DNA from: Leclercia sp. AS011
Lineage (GTDB): Bacteria; Pseudomonadota; Gammaproteobacteria; Enterobacterales; Enterobacteriaceae
Length of the DNA stretch: 64,000 nt
NCBI RefSeq assembly: GCF_037152535.1
Contig: NZ_JBBCMA010000001.1
Coordinates: 186,001 to 250,000, forward strand
Direction: 5' to 3'
In this document: positions 1 to 8,121 of the stretch, piece by piece
How positions within the stretch are numbered: the first letter of the stretch is position 1
Layout of the letters: each line of letters starts with the position of its first letter
Made by a program: the position numbers and the translations under genes
Notes under the pieces: generated by a model
Databases searched by the model: none
Told to the model about the DNA's origin: nothing
The model's input: only the letters and a program-made list of their open reading frames with translations

Positions 1-876
1 GGCGTCATCTTTGGGGTATTCAGGACGAATCGTGCTCTGGCGGGGGAGGGACAGCCTGTCACGCAGCGTGGTCTGCACTCCCTCCAGCATGAAAAATGCC
101 TCCCAGTCGAGTCGGGCAGGGATGACCTCCCCGTGATAACGCGTCTCTTTCTGTGAAACCTGGGCGTAGTGGAGATAGTCCTGATAAATTTCCGCACGCG
201 CCGCCAGCCAGGCTTTGTAATAGCCGAGGATCCCCCCTTCCTGCACGCTGATGCTATCACGCAGGTTCTGCGCCGCCTCGCGCTCGAGCAGCGCGTGATA
301 GCGGCTGACGGAACTCATCAGCAGCGGCAGCATCGCCAGAAACGCTTTCCCCGAGGGGCTGGTCCAGGTCTGCCGCTGTCCGCCGTCGGGATCCAGCGGG
401 ATACCTTCCAGCGTCTGCTGTCCGTCGATTAAGGATTGCTGGTAGAGCTGCGCCAGCAGCGACTTCTGCCGGAATTCGCCGGTACTTTGCGCGACCTGCT
501 GCTCAATTACCCGCTCCACCGTCTGCCAGGTCACCACTCCGGTCAGCAGGCAGAGCGAAAACACCATGCTTGCCACGTACAGCGGGGGAAAATCGATGCC
601 GCGTCTTTTCAGCCGGGCGTTGCCCGCCAGCACCAGCTGTAGTACCAGCAGAGCCGCGGCGATGGCGGTTAACGCCCGCCCATAGCGTTCCATGCTGTGG
701 ATTTCGTCAGGGGTGGAGAGGCTTCCCACCAGATCCAGCAGGCGCGAGTTGAAGGCCAGCTCGCAGATGAGGTAGGTGAGAGTGATGATAATCACCAGGC
801 CGTTCTGCCAGAGCGGCAGCGTCGGGCGCTTAATCGCCGGACGGCTGCCCAGTTCACCGATGACGCGTTCGGTCAT
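1..876 (-). CDS. membrane protein of unknown function (3' end outside the window)
   Basis: I read this frame directly; it is open from an ATG at 876 to the window edge, giving 292 residues and no stop. The N-terminal part has three likely membrane segments, at about residues 24-42, 66-84 and 97-116. A long soluble, mostly helical part rich in Gln, Arg and Leu follows. The ATG overlaps the stop of the upstream lipoprotein gene (ATGA), so the two are translationally coupled. It is the last visible gene of the minus-strand cluster with the Mur ligase/CapA fusion. I do not recognise the family. By analogy with capsule-type poly-gamma-glutamate clusters it could be a membrane partner, but it is much larger than a CapC/PgsC protein, so this is only a guess. 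Confidence 0.7.
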   Translation of the reverse strand, partial: MTERVIGELGSRPAIKRPTLPLWQNGLVIIITLTYLICELAFNSRLLDLVGSLSTPDEIHSMERYGRALTAIAAALLVLQLVLAGNARLKRRGIDFPPLYVASMVFSLCLLTGVVTWQTVERVIEQQVAQSTGEFRQKSLLAQLYQQSLIDGQQTLEGIPLDPDGGQRQTWTSPSGKAFLAMLPLLMSSVSRYHALLEREAAQNLRDSISVQEGGILGYYKAWLAARAEIYQDYLHYAQVSQKETRYHGEVIPARLDWEAFFMLEGVQTTLRDRLSLPRQSTIRPEYPKDDA

Positions 877-1211
877 GATTTCAGCTCCAGACTCGTCTGG
901 CGGGTTATCGCCGGTTGCCAGATCTGCTCGGGCAACGAATTATCCAGCACGGGAACCGCCCCTGGCTGACGTTGTTCCGCAGCCTGAACCTGCGGCCGTT
1001 TTTTCGCTTTCACCGGCGGCGGCGCCTCTTCTGGCGCGGCTATGTACGGCTCCTGCACGCGCTGGACGGGCATCGCCGGGGGCTGAACGTACCCGGGGCG
1101 ATAATATTTTTGCACCGGTCGCCCCCGGGTGGCGGCATTGTCATGGGAAGAACACCCGCTGACGCCCAGGAGTAGCATTAACAGCATAAGCTTTTGCAGT
1201 GGCACGCTCAT
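873..1211 (-). CDS. small proline-rich lipoprotein, unknown function
   Basis: This 112-residue protein has a lipoprotein signal peptide: MSVPLQKL, a Leu/Met-rich core, and the lipobox LGVSGC with the acylated Cys at residue 20. The mature part is rich in Pro, Gln, Val and Ala (for example EEAPPPVKAKKRP) and looks extended rather than globular. Ser-Ser follow the Cys and there is no Asp at +2, which in enterobacteria suggests sorting to the outer membrane. I chose the ATG at 1211 because it gives a perfect signal peptide and has AGGAC upstream; a GTG at 1235 would add eight residues. The gene lies between the Mur ligase/CapA fusion and the membrane protein, overlapping the latter by four bases. 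The family is not recognised. Confidence 0.7.
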   Translation of the reverse strand: MSVPLQKLMLLMLLLGVSGCSSHDNAATRGRPVQKYYRPGYVQPPAMPVQRVQEPYIAAPEEAPPPVKAKKRPQVQAAEQRQPGAVPVLDNSLPEQIWQPAITRQTSLELKS

Positions 1212-1367
1212 CAGTTTGTCCTGACCCTGTATCACAGCGAGGGGTGTCTCCTTAACTGTAATCGGGAATTCTCATTCCGGCAGTTATCTCGCCTGAAAAT
1301 CCCCCTGTGCGCCGCTCCGTTTGGGCGGCGACAAGGTCAGTATGTATTCACCACCAACATTCACTCC

Positions 1368-4300
1368 TCATGATTTTGTCGTATTCCTTCCCCGCTCCTC
1401 GTCCGGGGGCATGAGACCAAAGCGGTCATCCAGTGCCATCACCAGCCTGCATTCGCCCTCCACGCTGACGGCGCGCCAGCCCGCGCCGCTCTCGTCAATC
1501 ACCATGCCCTGGGATTTCAGCTGGGCGATCAGATCGGCAAACTCAGCCTCGTTAACCGGGCGCGGCTGCCAGAAGGTGCGCTTATTGTCGGTAAAAATCG
1601 GCAGGAGCTGGATCTGCGGCACCGGGTGACCGAGCAGCAGGCGGACAACAAAACCGTAGGCGGGCATGCCGCGCGCCTGATACTCGCCGTTACTGTTAAA
1701 TACGGCGTTACCGATGCTGTAGACCACCAGGCTCTCCCCCAGCCGGGCGGCGTCGCCAACCATATGCGGCCCGGACCCGACGATCAGGTCGGCTCCGGCC
1801 TCGCTCAGCCGTTTCGCCAGCGCCCGCTGTCCGGCGGTGGTCCAGCGGTAGTCCAGCCCCCAGTGGGCCAGCACGATGGTGGTGGCCGGACGGGGACTCG
1901 CTTTCTCCTGACGCAGCTGTTCAATCAGCCCGCCGCTCAGGCAGGCGACGCCCGCGCGGCGTGGGCGGGCGTAGAAGGCGCACTCCTGTTCCATGTAGCG
2001 TCGATACCAGTAGGCGCTGAAAATCTTGTACTGCCTGTCGCCCACCGTCAGCACCAGCGGGGCATGCGACTGCCGGGCATTGAGACCGGCTCCGATGCAG
2101 GCGATCCCGCTCTCGTGAAACGCCGCCAGGGTGCTGTGCAGACCCGGTAATCCGGCATCCATGGCGTGATTGTTGCCCAACGCCACCGCATCGATACCCT
2201 GCTTACGCAGGGCGGCAACCGAGGCGGCCGGATCCCCGGTCAGACAGAACGGCTTTCGACCCTCCAGGCTGGCGCTAAGGTCGGTGGTCAGGGCCGCTTC
2301 GACGTTGGCGAGGGTAAAGTCGCTGCCGCGCAGCAGCGGGGCGATCGCCGCGAAGCTGTGGTCGTAGCCGTAGCGCTGGAGGGCGTCATCAATTCCGCGC
2401 GCCTGTCGCCTGCGGGTGTACCACTCGCCAAAATAGGTGTCGCCCAGCAGGGTGAGGGTGGCGGCTGGCTTGTCGATCTGCCGTGTGACGGGCTCCGCCG
2501 CGGTCGGTCTGCCTTCGGTCCGGGCCAGCAGGGCATCCAGCAGATAGTCGAGATGAAAAGCGTCATCGGCCCCGGCGGCGCAGGCCAGCCACAGCTCGCC
2601 AGCAATCCACTGCAGCGCCACGCCCCACTTCCCCGTACCGAATTGCCCCCAGGCGCTGCCGTCGCTGTGCAGGTTGCTGCTCTTGCGGTACACCCGCTCG
2701 CCGATGACCGCCTCATGCTCTCCCAGCCACGGCAGCAGGTGCGGGTAGCGCTGGTGGAAATGGCGCACCAGCCGGGCGATGTCCCCCAGCGTGGTCCGCT
2801 GTCCGGGGCGAGGGCGGCCTGAGACGGTATTGAGATGGGTATGGCGCATCCCCAGAGTGGCGCTCAGCGCCCGGAGCTGTTGCAGCGCCTCTGCGCTGCT
2901 GCCCGCCAGCCGCTCCGCGAGGTGAATGGCGGCATCGCAGGCGTTATTGATCAGCATCCCCTGCACCAGCGATTTAACGGTAACTGTGCTGCCTCGCGGC
3001 AGGCCGAGCGCCGGGTTGCCCTCCAGGACGGTAGCGGCGATCTCGCGTACCTTAACCGGGGTTTCGAGGGTGATGTTTTTCGCCAGCAGACGCTCCGCCA
3101 CGCAGACGGTCAGCATTAGCTGGCTGAGATAGCCCGGCGCAAAGGTGCTGTCGCTCAGCTCAGAGACCCGCTGTTCGCCGGTAGAGAGGTTGATCAGCAG
3201 GCGGGCAGTTTGCCCCTTCCCGAGGGCAGGGGGCGAGGCGAGCCGGGTTTTCAGCAGGCCGACGACCCGCTTAAAGTCGGAATTGCGCGCACTGCCTTTG
3301 ACCAGCACGATATCGCCGTCGCGCAACGCGGGCGCGGCGGCCTCCACCAGCGCCTCTGCGGTGAGAAAGTAGCCGCCGCGCACATCCTCCGGCAGGGCAT
3401 CGTGCAGAGCCAGCATCTCCTCACCGTGCAGAAATGCCCGCTGGCAGCTCGCCGCCAGCAGGGGTTCCGCCAGCGCGCGGTGGATCGCTCCGGCCTGTTC
3501 GCCGAGATTAACGATCCGCCCGAGCAGGGCCACGACCCGGCCACCGTCGGTCCGGGCGCGCTGGGCCGCCACCTCAAAGGCGTTGAGCATCGACAGGTAT
3601 TCGGCGTTGTAGCTGTCATCAATCAGGGTGATGGCCCCGCCGCCCGGCAGCGGCAGCGCGGTCATGCCCATATGCTGCCCGTCGCCACGCCAGGCTTCGA
3701 GGCTGGCGACGATCTGCTCCACGCTTATCCCCAGCAGGCTGGCGGCAATCAGGGATGCCACCGAGTTGAGCGCAGCGCCCTTGCCGGGCACCGCCAGCCG
3801 GTAATTCAGGATCTGATTGCGAAAAGCGAGGGTAATCCGGCTCCCGCCCTCATCCGGGGTAAAGGCCGTGATGGGCACGTCCGCCGCGGGGTCGAATCCA
3901 TAACTGATGATGCGGGCACCATCGCGGGTAACGCTCTCCGCCACGATGTCATACCCGGTCATATCGCGGTTTAAAATGGCGTAGCCGCCCGGTATCAAAC
4001 CGTGGCTGATGCGCGCTTTAAAGCGTGCCACGTCTTCCACGGAGGTGACGCTCTTGCCCACCTGGGTTATGCCGGTTTCGGTTACGATAACGATATGCGG
4101 TTTGATCCGCGGGCCGATCCCGCCGTTGCGCATCCACAGGGCCGAGATCGCCACCTCCATCACCACCGCCTGCGGGTTACCGACCGCCCGCGCCAGCGTA
4201 ACCGAGGCCCCCGTGCGGGTATTATGGTTACCGCGGCTCGCCAGCACCGACTTATGGGGGGCAAGAATGCATTCCAGCATCTCTTTGGTGGTGGTTTTTC

Positions 4301-4727
4301 CTACCGTACCGGTGATCGCCACCAGTTTGCCGTCCAGCCGCCGCCGCGCCTCTTCCGCCAGCCACTGCAGCGCCTGATAGCTGTTGCCGATGACCAGTTG
4401 CGGGAAGTCAGGAGGCAGATCCTCAAGGCGTCGCTGGACGATTGCTCCGCAGTAACGCGAGGCGTGACGCGAAAGTGACAGATGGGTATCGGTCCAGCCA
4501 GCGTAAATCCCGGTATTGCCGGACCCCTGCCGCCAGGTATCGGGGTCGATAGCGACAAACAGGCAGGGGAGAGAGAAGGGCGTATTGTCGTGCATAATGG
4601 CAATGTCCCCGGCACGCCAGTCAGCCTGCGGGCGATTATGCCAGACACTACCCGGCAGCTTTTCGAGGTCGGCGGCCGTCCATCCCGGTGCGTCAGCAGG
4701 GTATTGGCGGGGCGATGTCTGGCTCAT
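1368..4727 (-). CDS. Mur ligase-like / degenerate S11 peptidase / CapA-like fusion protein
   Basis: This 1119-residue protein joins three domains. Residues about 30-510 resemble MurF/CapB amide ligases: an ATP loop GTVGKTTTK near 138-146, then an RGNHNT segment and a ligase C-terminal domain. Residues about 520-745 resemble S11 D-Ala-D-Ala carboxypeptidases, but all three catalytic motifs are lost: SxxK is YLSQ, SxN is NAC before DAA, and KTG is GTG. Residues about 757-1090 resemble the CapA/PgsA calcineurin-type family, with LLGDTYFGE, ALGNNHAMDAG, LAHWGLDY and GSGPHMVG. I see no signal peptide or membrane segment. The ATG at 4727 has AAGGAC upstream and lies 10 bases after the hydrolase stop, so the genes are likely cotranscribed. 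CapB and CapA proteins make poly-gamma-glutamate in other bacteria; the product here is unknown. Confidence 0.8.
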   Translation of the reverse strand: MSQTSPRQYPADAPGWTAADLEKLPGSVWHNRPQADWRAGDIAIMHDNTPFSLPCLFVAIDPDTWRQGSGNTGIYAGWTDTHLSLSRHASRYCGAIVQRRLEDLPPDFPQLVIGNSYQALQWLAEEARRRLDGKLVAITGTVGKTTTKEMLECILAPHKSVLASRGNHNTRTGASVTLARAVGNPQAVVMEVAISALWMRNGGIGPRIKPHIVIVTETGITQVGKSVTSVEDVARFKARISHGLIPGGYAILNRDMTGYDIVAESVTRDGARIISYGFDPAADVPITAFTPDEGGSRITLAFRNQILNYRLAVPGKGAALNSVASLIAASLLGISVEQIVASLEAWRGDGQHMGMTALPLPGGGAITLIDDSYNAEYLSMLNAFEVAAQRARTDGGRVVALLGRIVNLGEQAGAIHRALAEPLLAASCQRAFLHGEEMLALHDALPEDVRGGYFLTAEALVEAAAPALRDGDIVLVKGSARNSDFKRVVGLLKTRLASPPALGKGQTARLLINLSTGEQRVSELSDSTFAPGYLSQLMLTVCVAERLLAKNITLETPVKVREIAATVLEGNPALGLPRGSTVTVKSLVQGMLINNACDAAIHLAERLAGSSAEALQQLRALSATLGMRHTHLNTVSGRPRPGQRTTLGDIARLVRHFHQRYPHLLPWLGEHEAVIGERVYRKSSNLHSDGSAWGQFGTGKWGVALQWIAGELWLACAAGADDAFHLDYLLDALLARTEGRPTAAEPVTRQIDKPAATLTLLGDTYFGEWYTRRRQARGIDDALQRYGYDHSFAAIAPLLRGSDFTLANVEAALTTDLSASLEGRKPFCLTGDPAASVAALRKQGIDAVALGNNHAMDAGLPGLHSTLAAFHESGIACIGAGLNARQSHAPLVLTVGDRQYKIFSAYWYRRYMEQECAFYARPRRAGVACLSGGLIEQLRQEKASPRPATTIVLAHWGLDYRWTTAGQRALAKRLSEAGADLIVGSGPHMVGDAARLGESLVVYSIGNAVFNSNGEYQARGMPAYGFVVRLLLGHPVPQIQLLPIFTDNKRTFWQPRPVNEAEFADLIAQLKSQGMVIDESGAGWRAVSVEGECRLVMALDDRFGLMPPDEERGRNTTKS

Positions 4728-4737
4728 GGTTATGTCC

Positions 4738-5631
4738 TTAGGGGGTTGAGGTATGCCCGCGCTGCGGACAACGCTGAATGGCGTTGATGGCGGCATTACC
4801 CAGCAGATCGTGGTACTCCGGCGGAGCGGCGGGGCGCTCGAGCAGCATCACCCGGTGGCCATGCTCGCGCAGCGCAGTGGCAAAGCGCGCCTGCAGATCG
4901 AACGGCGTATTGCGATCCTGCGGGTTGCCGATCACCAGGATCAACCGCAGGGGATCGGCAGCGATCCCGGCGATATGGTCGAGAGGATCCCAGGGGTGAG
5001 GCAGTCCGGTGCCGTCCAGCGCGGGGGCGGGGAGCTCATTACGCTGCTGGCGCAGGCGCTGCGCCCGTTCCAGTAGCCCCCAGGCACCGGAGGTCAGCAC
5101 CGCGCAGTCGATATCCCGGCGGCCGGTGGTCAGCAGCGCCGAGGCCGCAGTCGCGCCGCCGCTGTGTCCGCTGAGGATAAAGCGCTGAATGCCGTAGCGG
5201 GCTTTGATGGCGTCGAGGGCGGCGGCGATCGCCTGAAACTCTTCCGCCTGGCGGCGACGGTAGTGATTGCCGCTGGAGCCGTAGGTGCCGGGACGGGCGA
5301 TAATAATTGTCGGCAGGCCGGTCTGGCGCAGCATGGCCCTGGCTTGATGGCGCTGGGCGTCGGCGGTATTGCCGGGGATGGCGTCGGGGGATCGCTTAAT
5401 CTGTGAGACCCGGTCGCCTTTCAATACTATCAGCGCCAGCGGGGCGTCGCGCAGCGTGCCCGCGCTGAAGTAGCGCATACAGGCCTCGCCGTTCGGGTAC
5501 TGTACCCAGACGGCGTCGTTGCTGGTCGGGCAGTGGTGTCGGCTGGCCGGTTGATTCCACAGCAGCGGGGTCTCAGCCTGAGCGAAAACGCTTATCAGCA
5601 GCAGAACCCATAACGTACACCATCGACTCAC
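4738..5631 (-). CDS. secreted alpha/beta hydrolase
   Basis: A 298-residue alpha/beta-hydrolase fold protein. The nucleophile elbow is GHSGG. The candidate acid is Asp in GNPQDRNTP and the candidate His is in PPEYHDLLGN, so the triad appears complete. The N-terminus (VSRWCTLWVLLLISVFAQA) is a good Sec signal peptide, so the enzyme should act in the periplasm. I prefer the GTG start at 5631, directly before this signal peptide, over an ATG at 5685 that would add 18 poorly fitting residues. It is the first gene of the minus-strand cluster and is transcribed divergently from the toroid-protein gene. Substrate unknown; an esterase, amidase or depolymerase role in handling a surface polymer would fit the neighbours but is inference. 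Confidence 0.75.
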   Translation of the reverse strand: MSRWCTLWVLLLISVFAQAETPLLWNQPASRHHCPTSNDAVWVQYPNGEACMRYFSAGTLRDAPLALIVLKGDRVSQIKRSPDAIPGNTADAQRHQARAMLRQTGLPTIIIARPGTYGSSGNHYRRRQAEEFQAIAAALDAIKARYGIQRFILSGHSGGATAASALLTTGRRDIDCAVLTSGAWGLLERAQRLRQQRNELPAPALDGTGLPHPWDPLDHIAGIAADPLRLILVIGNPQDRNTPFDLQARFATALREHGHRVMLLERPAAPPEYHDLLGNAAINAIQRCPQRGHTSTP

Positions 5632-5745
5632 AACATCGCCCCGGGGGAAACTATAGACATACAGAATACACAACTTGTCATACATAATGTTATCATCGTC
5701 TAAGAATTTTCTGACAGGGTTCCTCTGGCGTTATCAGGAGTTAAC

Positions 5746-7407
5746 ATGCCGCTCAGCGACTTACTTGCGCAAACCCGCCCGGCGATGGAGTTGCTGGACG
5801 TTGCGCCTAAACCAGCGATTTTCCCCGCCTGGGCACTCTTTTTTAGTGCCTCTGACAGTCAACACCGCGCGCACATTGTGCAGGGTCGCGGCGACACCTT
5901 TGAGCAGGCCTGGCAGCAGGGTGCTCAGGCGCTACAGCAGTGGCAACAGCAGAGCGGTACCGACGTCTGCTGGCTGCGGGTTGACCTTGTCGATAAGGTG
6001 GAGGCGCTGCGCTGGGAGACGCTGGAAGCCCGCTTAGCCAAAACCAAACGTAACTACTTTCGCTATGGCCTGAGCCTCGATCCGGCGTTTCGCTACGCCA
6101 TGCTGGAGCAGGAAATCGCCGCCAACGCGCTGCTCTATCACGGGGACCACGGCGTCGCCACGCCAAATGCCAACAACCTGGCCCATTTCTCCCGCCGTCG
6201 CTTCGGGGCGGTGCTGAGCTGGCCCGAACAGCCTGACCAGACGCTCTGGCGCTTCACCACCCGGGCGCTGTTTTGCGACGGCGAGCAGCTGCTGCCCATC
6301 GAGTCGACCGGGCGCAACAGCGGCTACCGCCAGCTTCCCGACTGGCAGGCGACGGCGCTGGAGCCGATGATCGCCTCGGCCACCGACTATCTGGCCCGTC
6401 AGATCACCGCTTCCGGGCGCTACCAGTACGGCTGGTTCCCCTGCTTCGATCGCGCTATCCCAACCTATAACGCCCTGCGCCACGCCAGCTCCACCTATGC
6501 CCTACTAGAAGGCTGGGAAGTGACGCGAGAGCCTGCCCAGTTCGCGGCGATTGAGCGGGCGCTAAACGATCTCTGCGACAGCTTTATTCGCACGTACACT
6601 CTGCCGGACGGCAGCGAAGCCGATTTCCTGGTGGATACCGGCGATGAGATCAAGCTCGGCGGCAATGCGGTGTGCATCCTGGCGATGGCGAAATACAGCG
6701 AGCTGACCGACGATCCCCGCTACCTGGCGCAGATGGCGCGGCTGGCAAACGGGATCGGCTTTATGCAGGACCTTAAGACCGGCGGGTTTGTCCACGTGCT
6801 GAACGCCGGAGATCTCTCCCTCAAGGCGGCGCACCGCATTATCTATTACGACGGCGAAGCGGCCTTCGCGCTGATGCGTCTCTACGGCCTGACGAAGGCG
6901 CCGCGCTGGCTGGAGATGGTCGAACGGGCGATGGAGCACTTCATCGAACAGAAGCACTGGCAGGCCCACGATCACTGGCTCAGCTACTGCGTAAACGAAT
7001 TGACGCTGTATCGGCCGCTGGAGCGCTACTACCAGTTTGGCCTGGATAACGTGCGCGACCATCTCGACTTTGTCCAGAACCGGGTGACTACCTATCCCAC
7101 GCTGCTGGAGCTGATGATGGCGGCATCAAAGATGATCGCCCGGCTTGAGGACTCGCCGCATAAGCAGCTGCTGGCGGGCTTCGATATGGACGTGTTTAAC
7201 CAGGCGCTGGAGACCCGCGCCCGCTATCTGGCCAACGGCTTTTTCTGGCCAGAGCTGGCGATGTTCTTTAAAAATCCGCCGCGTATCCTCGGCAGCTTTT
7301 TTATTCGTCACCACAGCTACCGGGTGCGGATCGACGATGTTGAGCACTATCTTTCTGGCTATGTCGCGTATCGCCAACGCTGGCGCGCCCGGTCAGGCGA
7401 GCAGTAA
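5746..7407 (+). CDS. predicted alpha/alpha-toroid protein, unknown function
   Basis: A 553-residue protein with no signal peptide or membrane segment, so probably cytoplasmic. From about residue 200 on it shows repeated amphipathic helical hairpins with aromatic and acidic loop residues ([59 protein letters not shown]). This is the look of six-hairpin glycosidase-like or epimerase-like alpha/alpha toroids, but I cannot name a catalytic residue or a family with confidence. The ATG has a strong AGGAG five bases upstream. The gene starts divergently from the hydrolase/Mur-fusion cluster and ends only 9 bases before lapG, so it sits physically between a putative polymer system and the Lap adhesion system and is probably cotranscribed with the latter. 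Confidence 0.7.
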   Translation: MPLSDLLAQTRPAMELLDVAPKPAIFPAWALFFSASDSQHRAHIVQGRGDTFEQAWQQGAQALQQWQQQSGTDVCWLRVDLVDKVEALRWETLEARLAKTKRNYFRYGLSLDPAFRYAMLEQEIAANALLYHGDHGVATPNANNLAHFSRRRFGAVLSWPEQPDQTLWRFTTRALFCDGEQLLPIESTGRNSGYRQLPDWQATALEPMIASATDYLARQITASGRYQYGWFPCFDRAIPTYNALRHASSTYALLEGWEVTREPAQFAAIERALNDLCDSFIRTYTLPDGSEADFLVDTGDEIKLGGNAVCILAMAKYSELTDDPRYLAQMARLANGIGFMQDLKTGGFVHVLNAGDLSLKAAHRIIYYDGEAAFALMRLYGLTKAPRWLEMVERAMEHFIEQKHWQAHDHWLSYCVNELTLYRPLERYYQFGLDNVRDHLDFVQNRVTTYPTLLELMMAASKMIARLEDSPHKQLLAGFDMDVFNQALETRARYLANGFFWPELAMFFKNPPRILGSFFIRHHSYRVRIDDVEHYLSGYVAYRQRWRARSGEQ

Positions 7408-7416
7408 GCCGACCCT

Positions 7417-8112
7417 ATGCGACCTCTTCGTTCCCTCCCCTCAGTACGTTGTCGACGCTGGCTGTCGCTCTGGCTGGTGGTACTGCTGGCTATTTCGCCC
7501 GGGCTTGGTGCCGGGTGGGATTTTAGCGCCATCAGCACCCGTACCGAACGGCTGTATGGTCCGGCCACTCCCGCCGCCCGCCAGCGGATCGATGAGTGGG
7601 CGGCCTTGCTTAACAAACCGTCGCAGGGCAGGATCCAGGATACGTTAAATCAGGTTAATCAGTTTTTTAACGCCAGAATGGCTTTTCGGGATGATATCGT
7701 CGTCTGGAAGCAGCAGGATTACTGGGCAACGCCGATTGAATTTCTGCGTAAAGGGGCAGGGGACTGCGAGGACTTTGCGTTAGCGAAATATTTCACCCTG
7801 CGCGAAATGGGCGTTCCCGCAAACCAGTTACGTATTACCTACGTAAAAGCACTCGAACTGAATCAGGCGCACATGGTGGTGACATGGTACTCCACCCCCA
7901 CGGCGATCCCGCTGGTTCTGGATAATCTGAAAACCGCCATCCTGCCCGCTACCCAGCGTACTGACCTGCTTCCGGTCTACGCGTTTAACGGCGAAGGGCT
8001 CTGGCTGCCGCAGTCCGGCGGCAACAAACGCGTGGGCGACAGCAAACGGCTCTCCCGCTGGCAGGATCTTCTCACCCGAATGCGTGCAGAAGGATTTGTA
8101 ATTAATGAATAG
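7417..8112 (+). CDS. lapG: LapG-type periplasmic cysteine protease
   Basis: A 231-residue bacterial transglutaminase-like cysteine proteinase of the LapG family. The catalytic triad is visible: Cys117 in GDCEDFAL, His152 in NQAHMVV and Asp169 in LVLDNL. A hydrophobic N-terminal stretch (about 14-32) serves as the export signal, placing it in the periplasm. In known Lap systems LapG cuts the adhesin after the first Ala of a di-alanine motif in its N-terminal retention module and thereby releases it from the surface. The gene follows the toroid gene by 9 bases and precedes lapD by 9 bases, so these are one transcript. Its presumed substrate is encoded 2.6 kb downstream. Confidence 0.93.
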   Translation: MRPLRSLPSVRCRRWLSLWLVVLLAISPGLGAGWDFSAISTRTERLYGPATPAARQRIDEWAALLNKPSQGRIQDTLNQVNQFFNARMAFRDDIVVWKQQDYWATPIEFLRKGAGDCEDFALAKYFTLREMGVPANQLRITYVKALELNQAHMVVTWYSTPTAIPLVLDNLKTAILPATQRTDLLPVYAFNGEGLWLPQSGGNKRVGDSKRLSRWQDLLTRMRAEGFVINE

Positions 8113-8121
8113 GATAGGGCC

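Noticed and set aside
1310..1330. Hairpin CGCCGC/GCGGCG after the Mur ligase fusion as a terminator
   Set aside because: The stem is only six base pairs and no T-run follows on the minus strand; the downstream lipoprotein gene is probably still in the same transcript.
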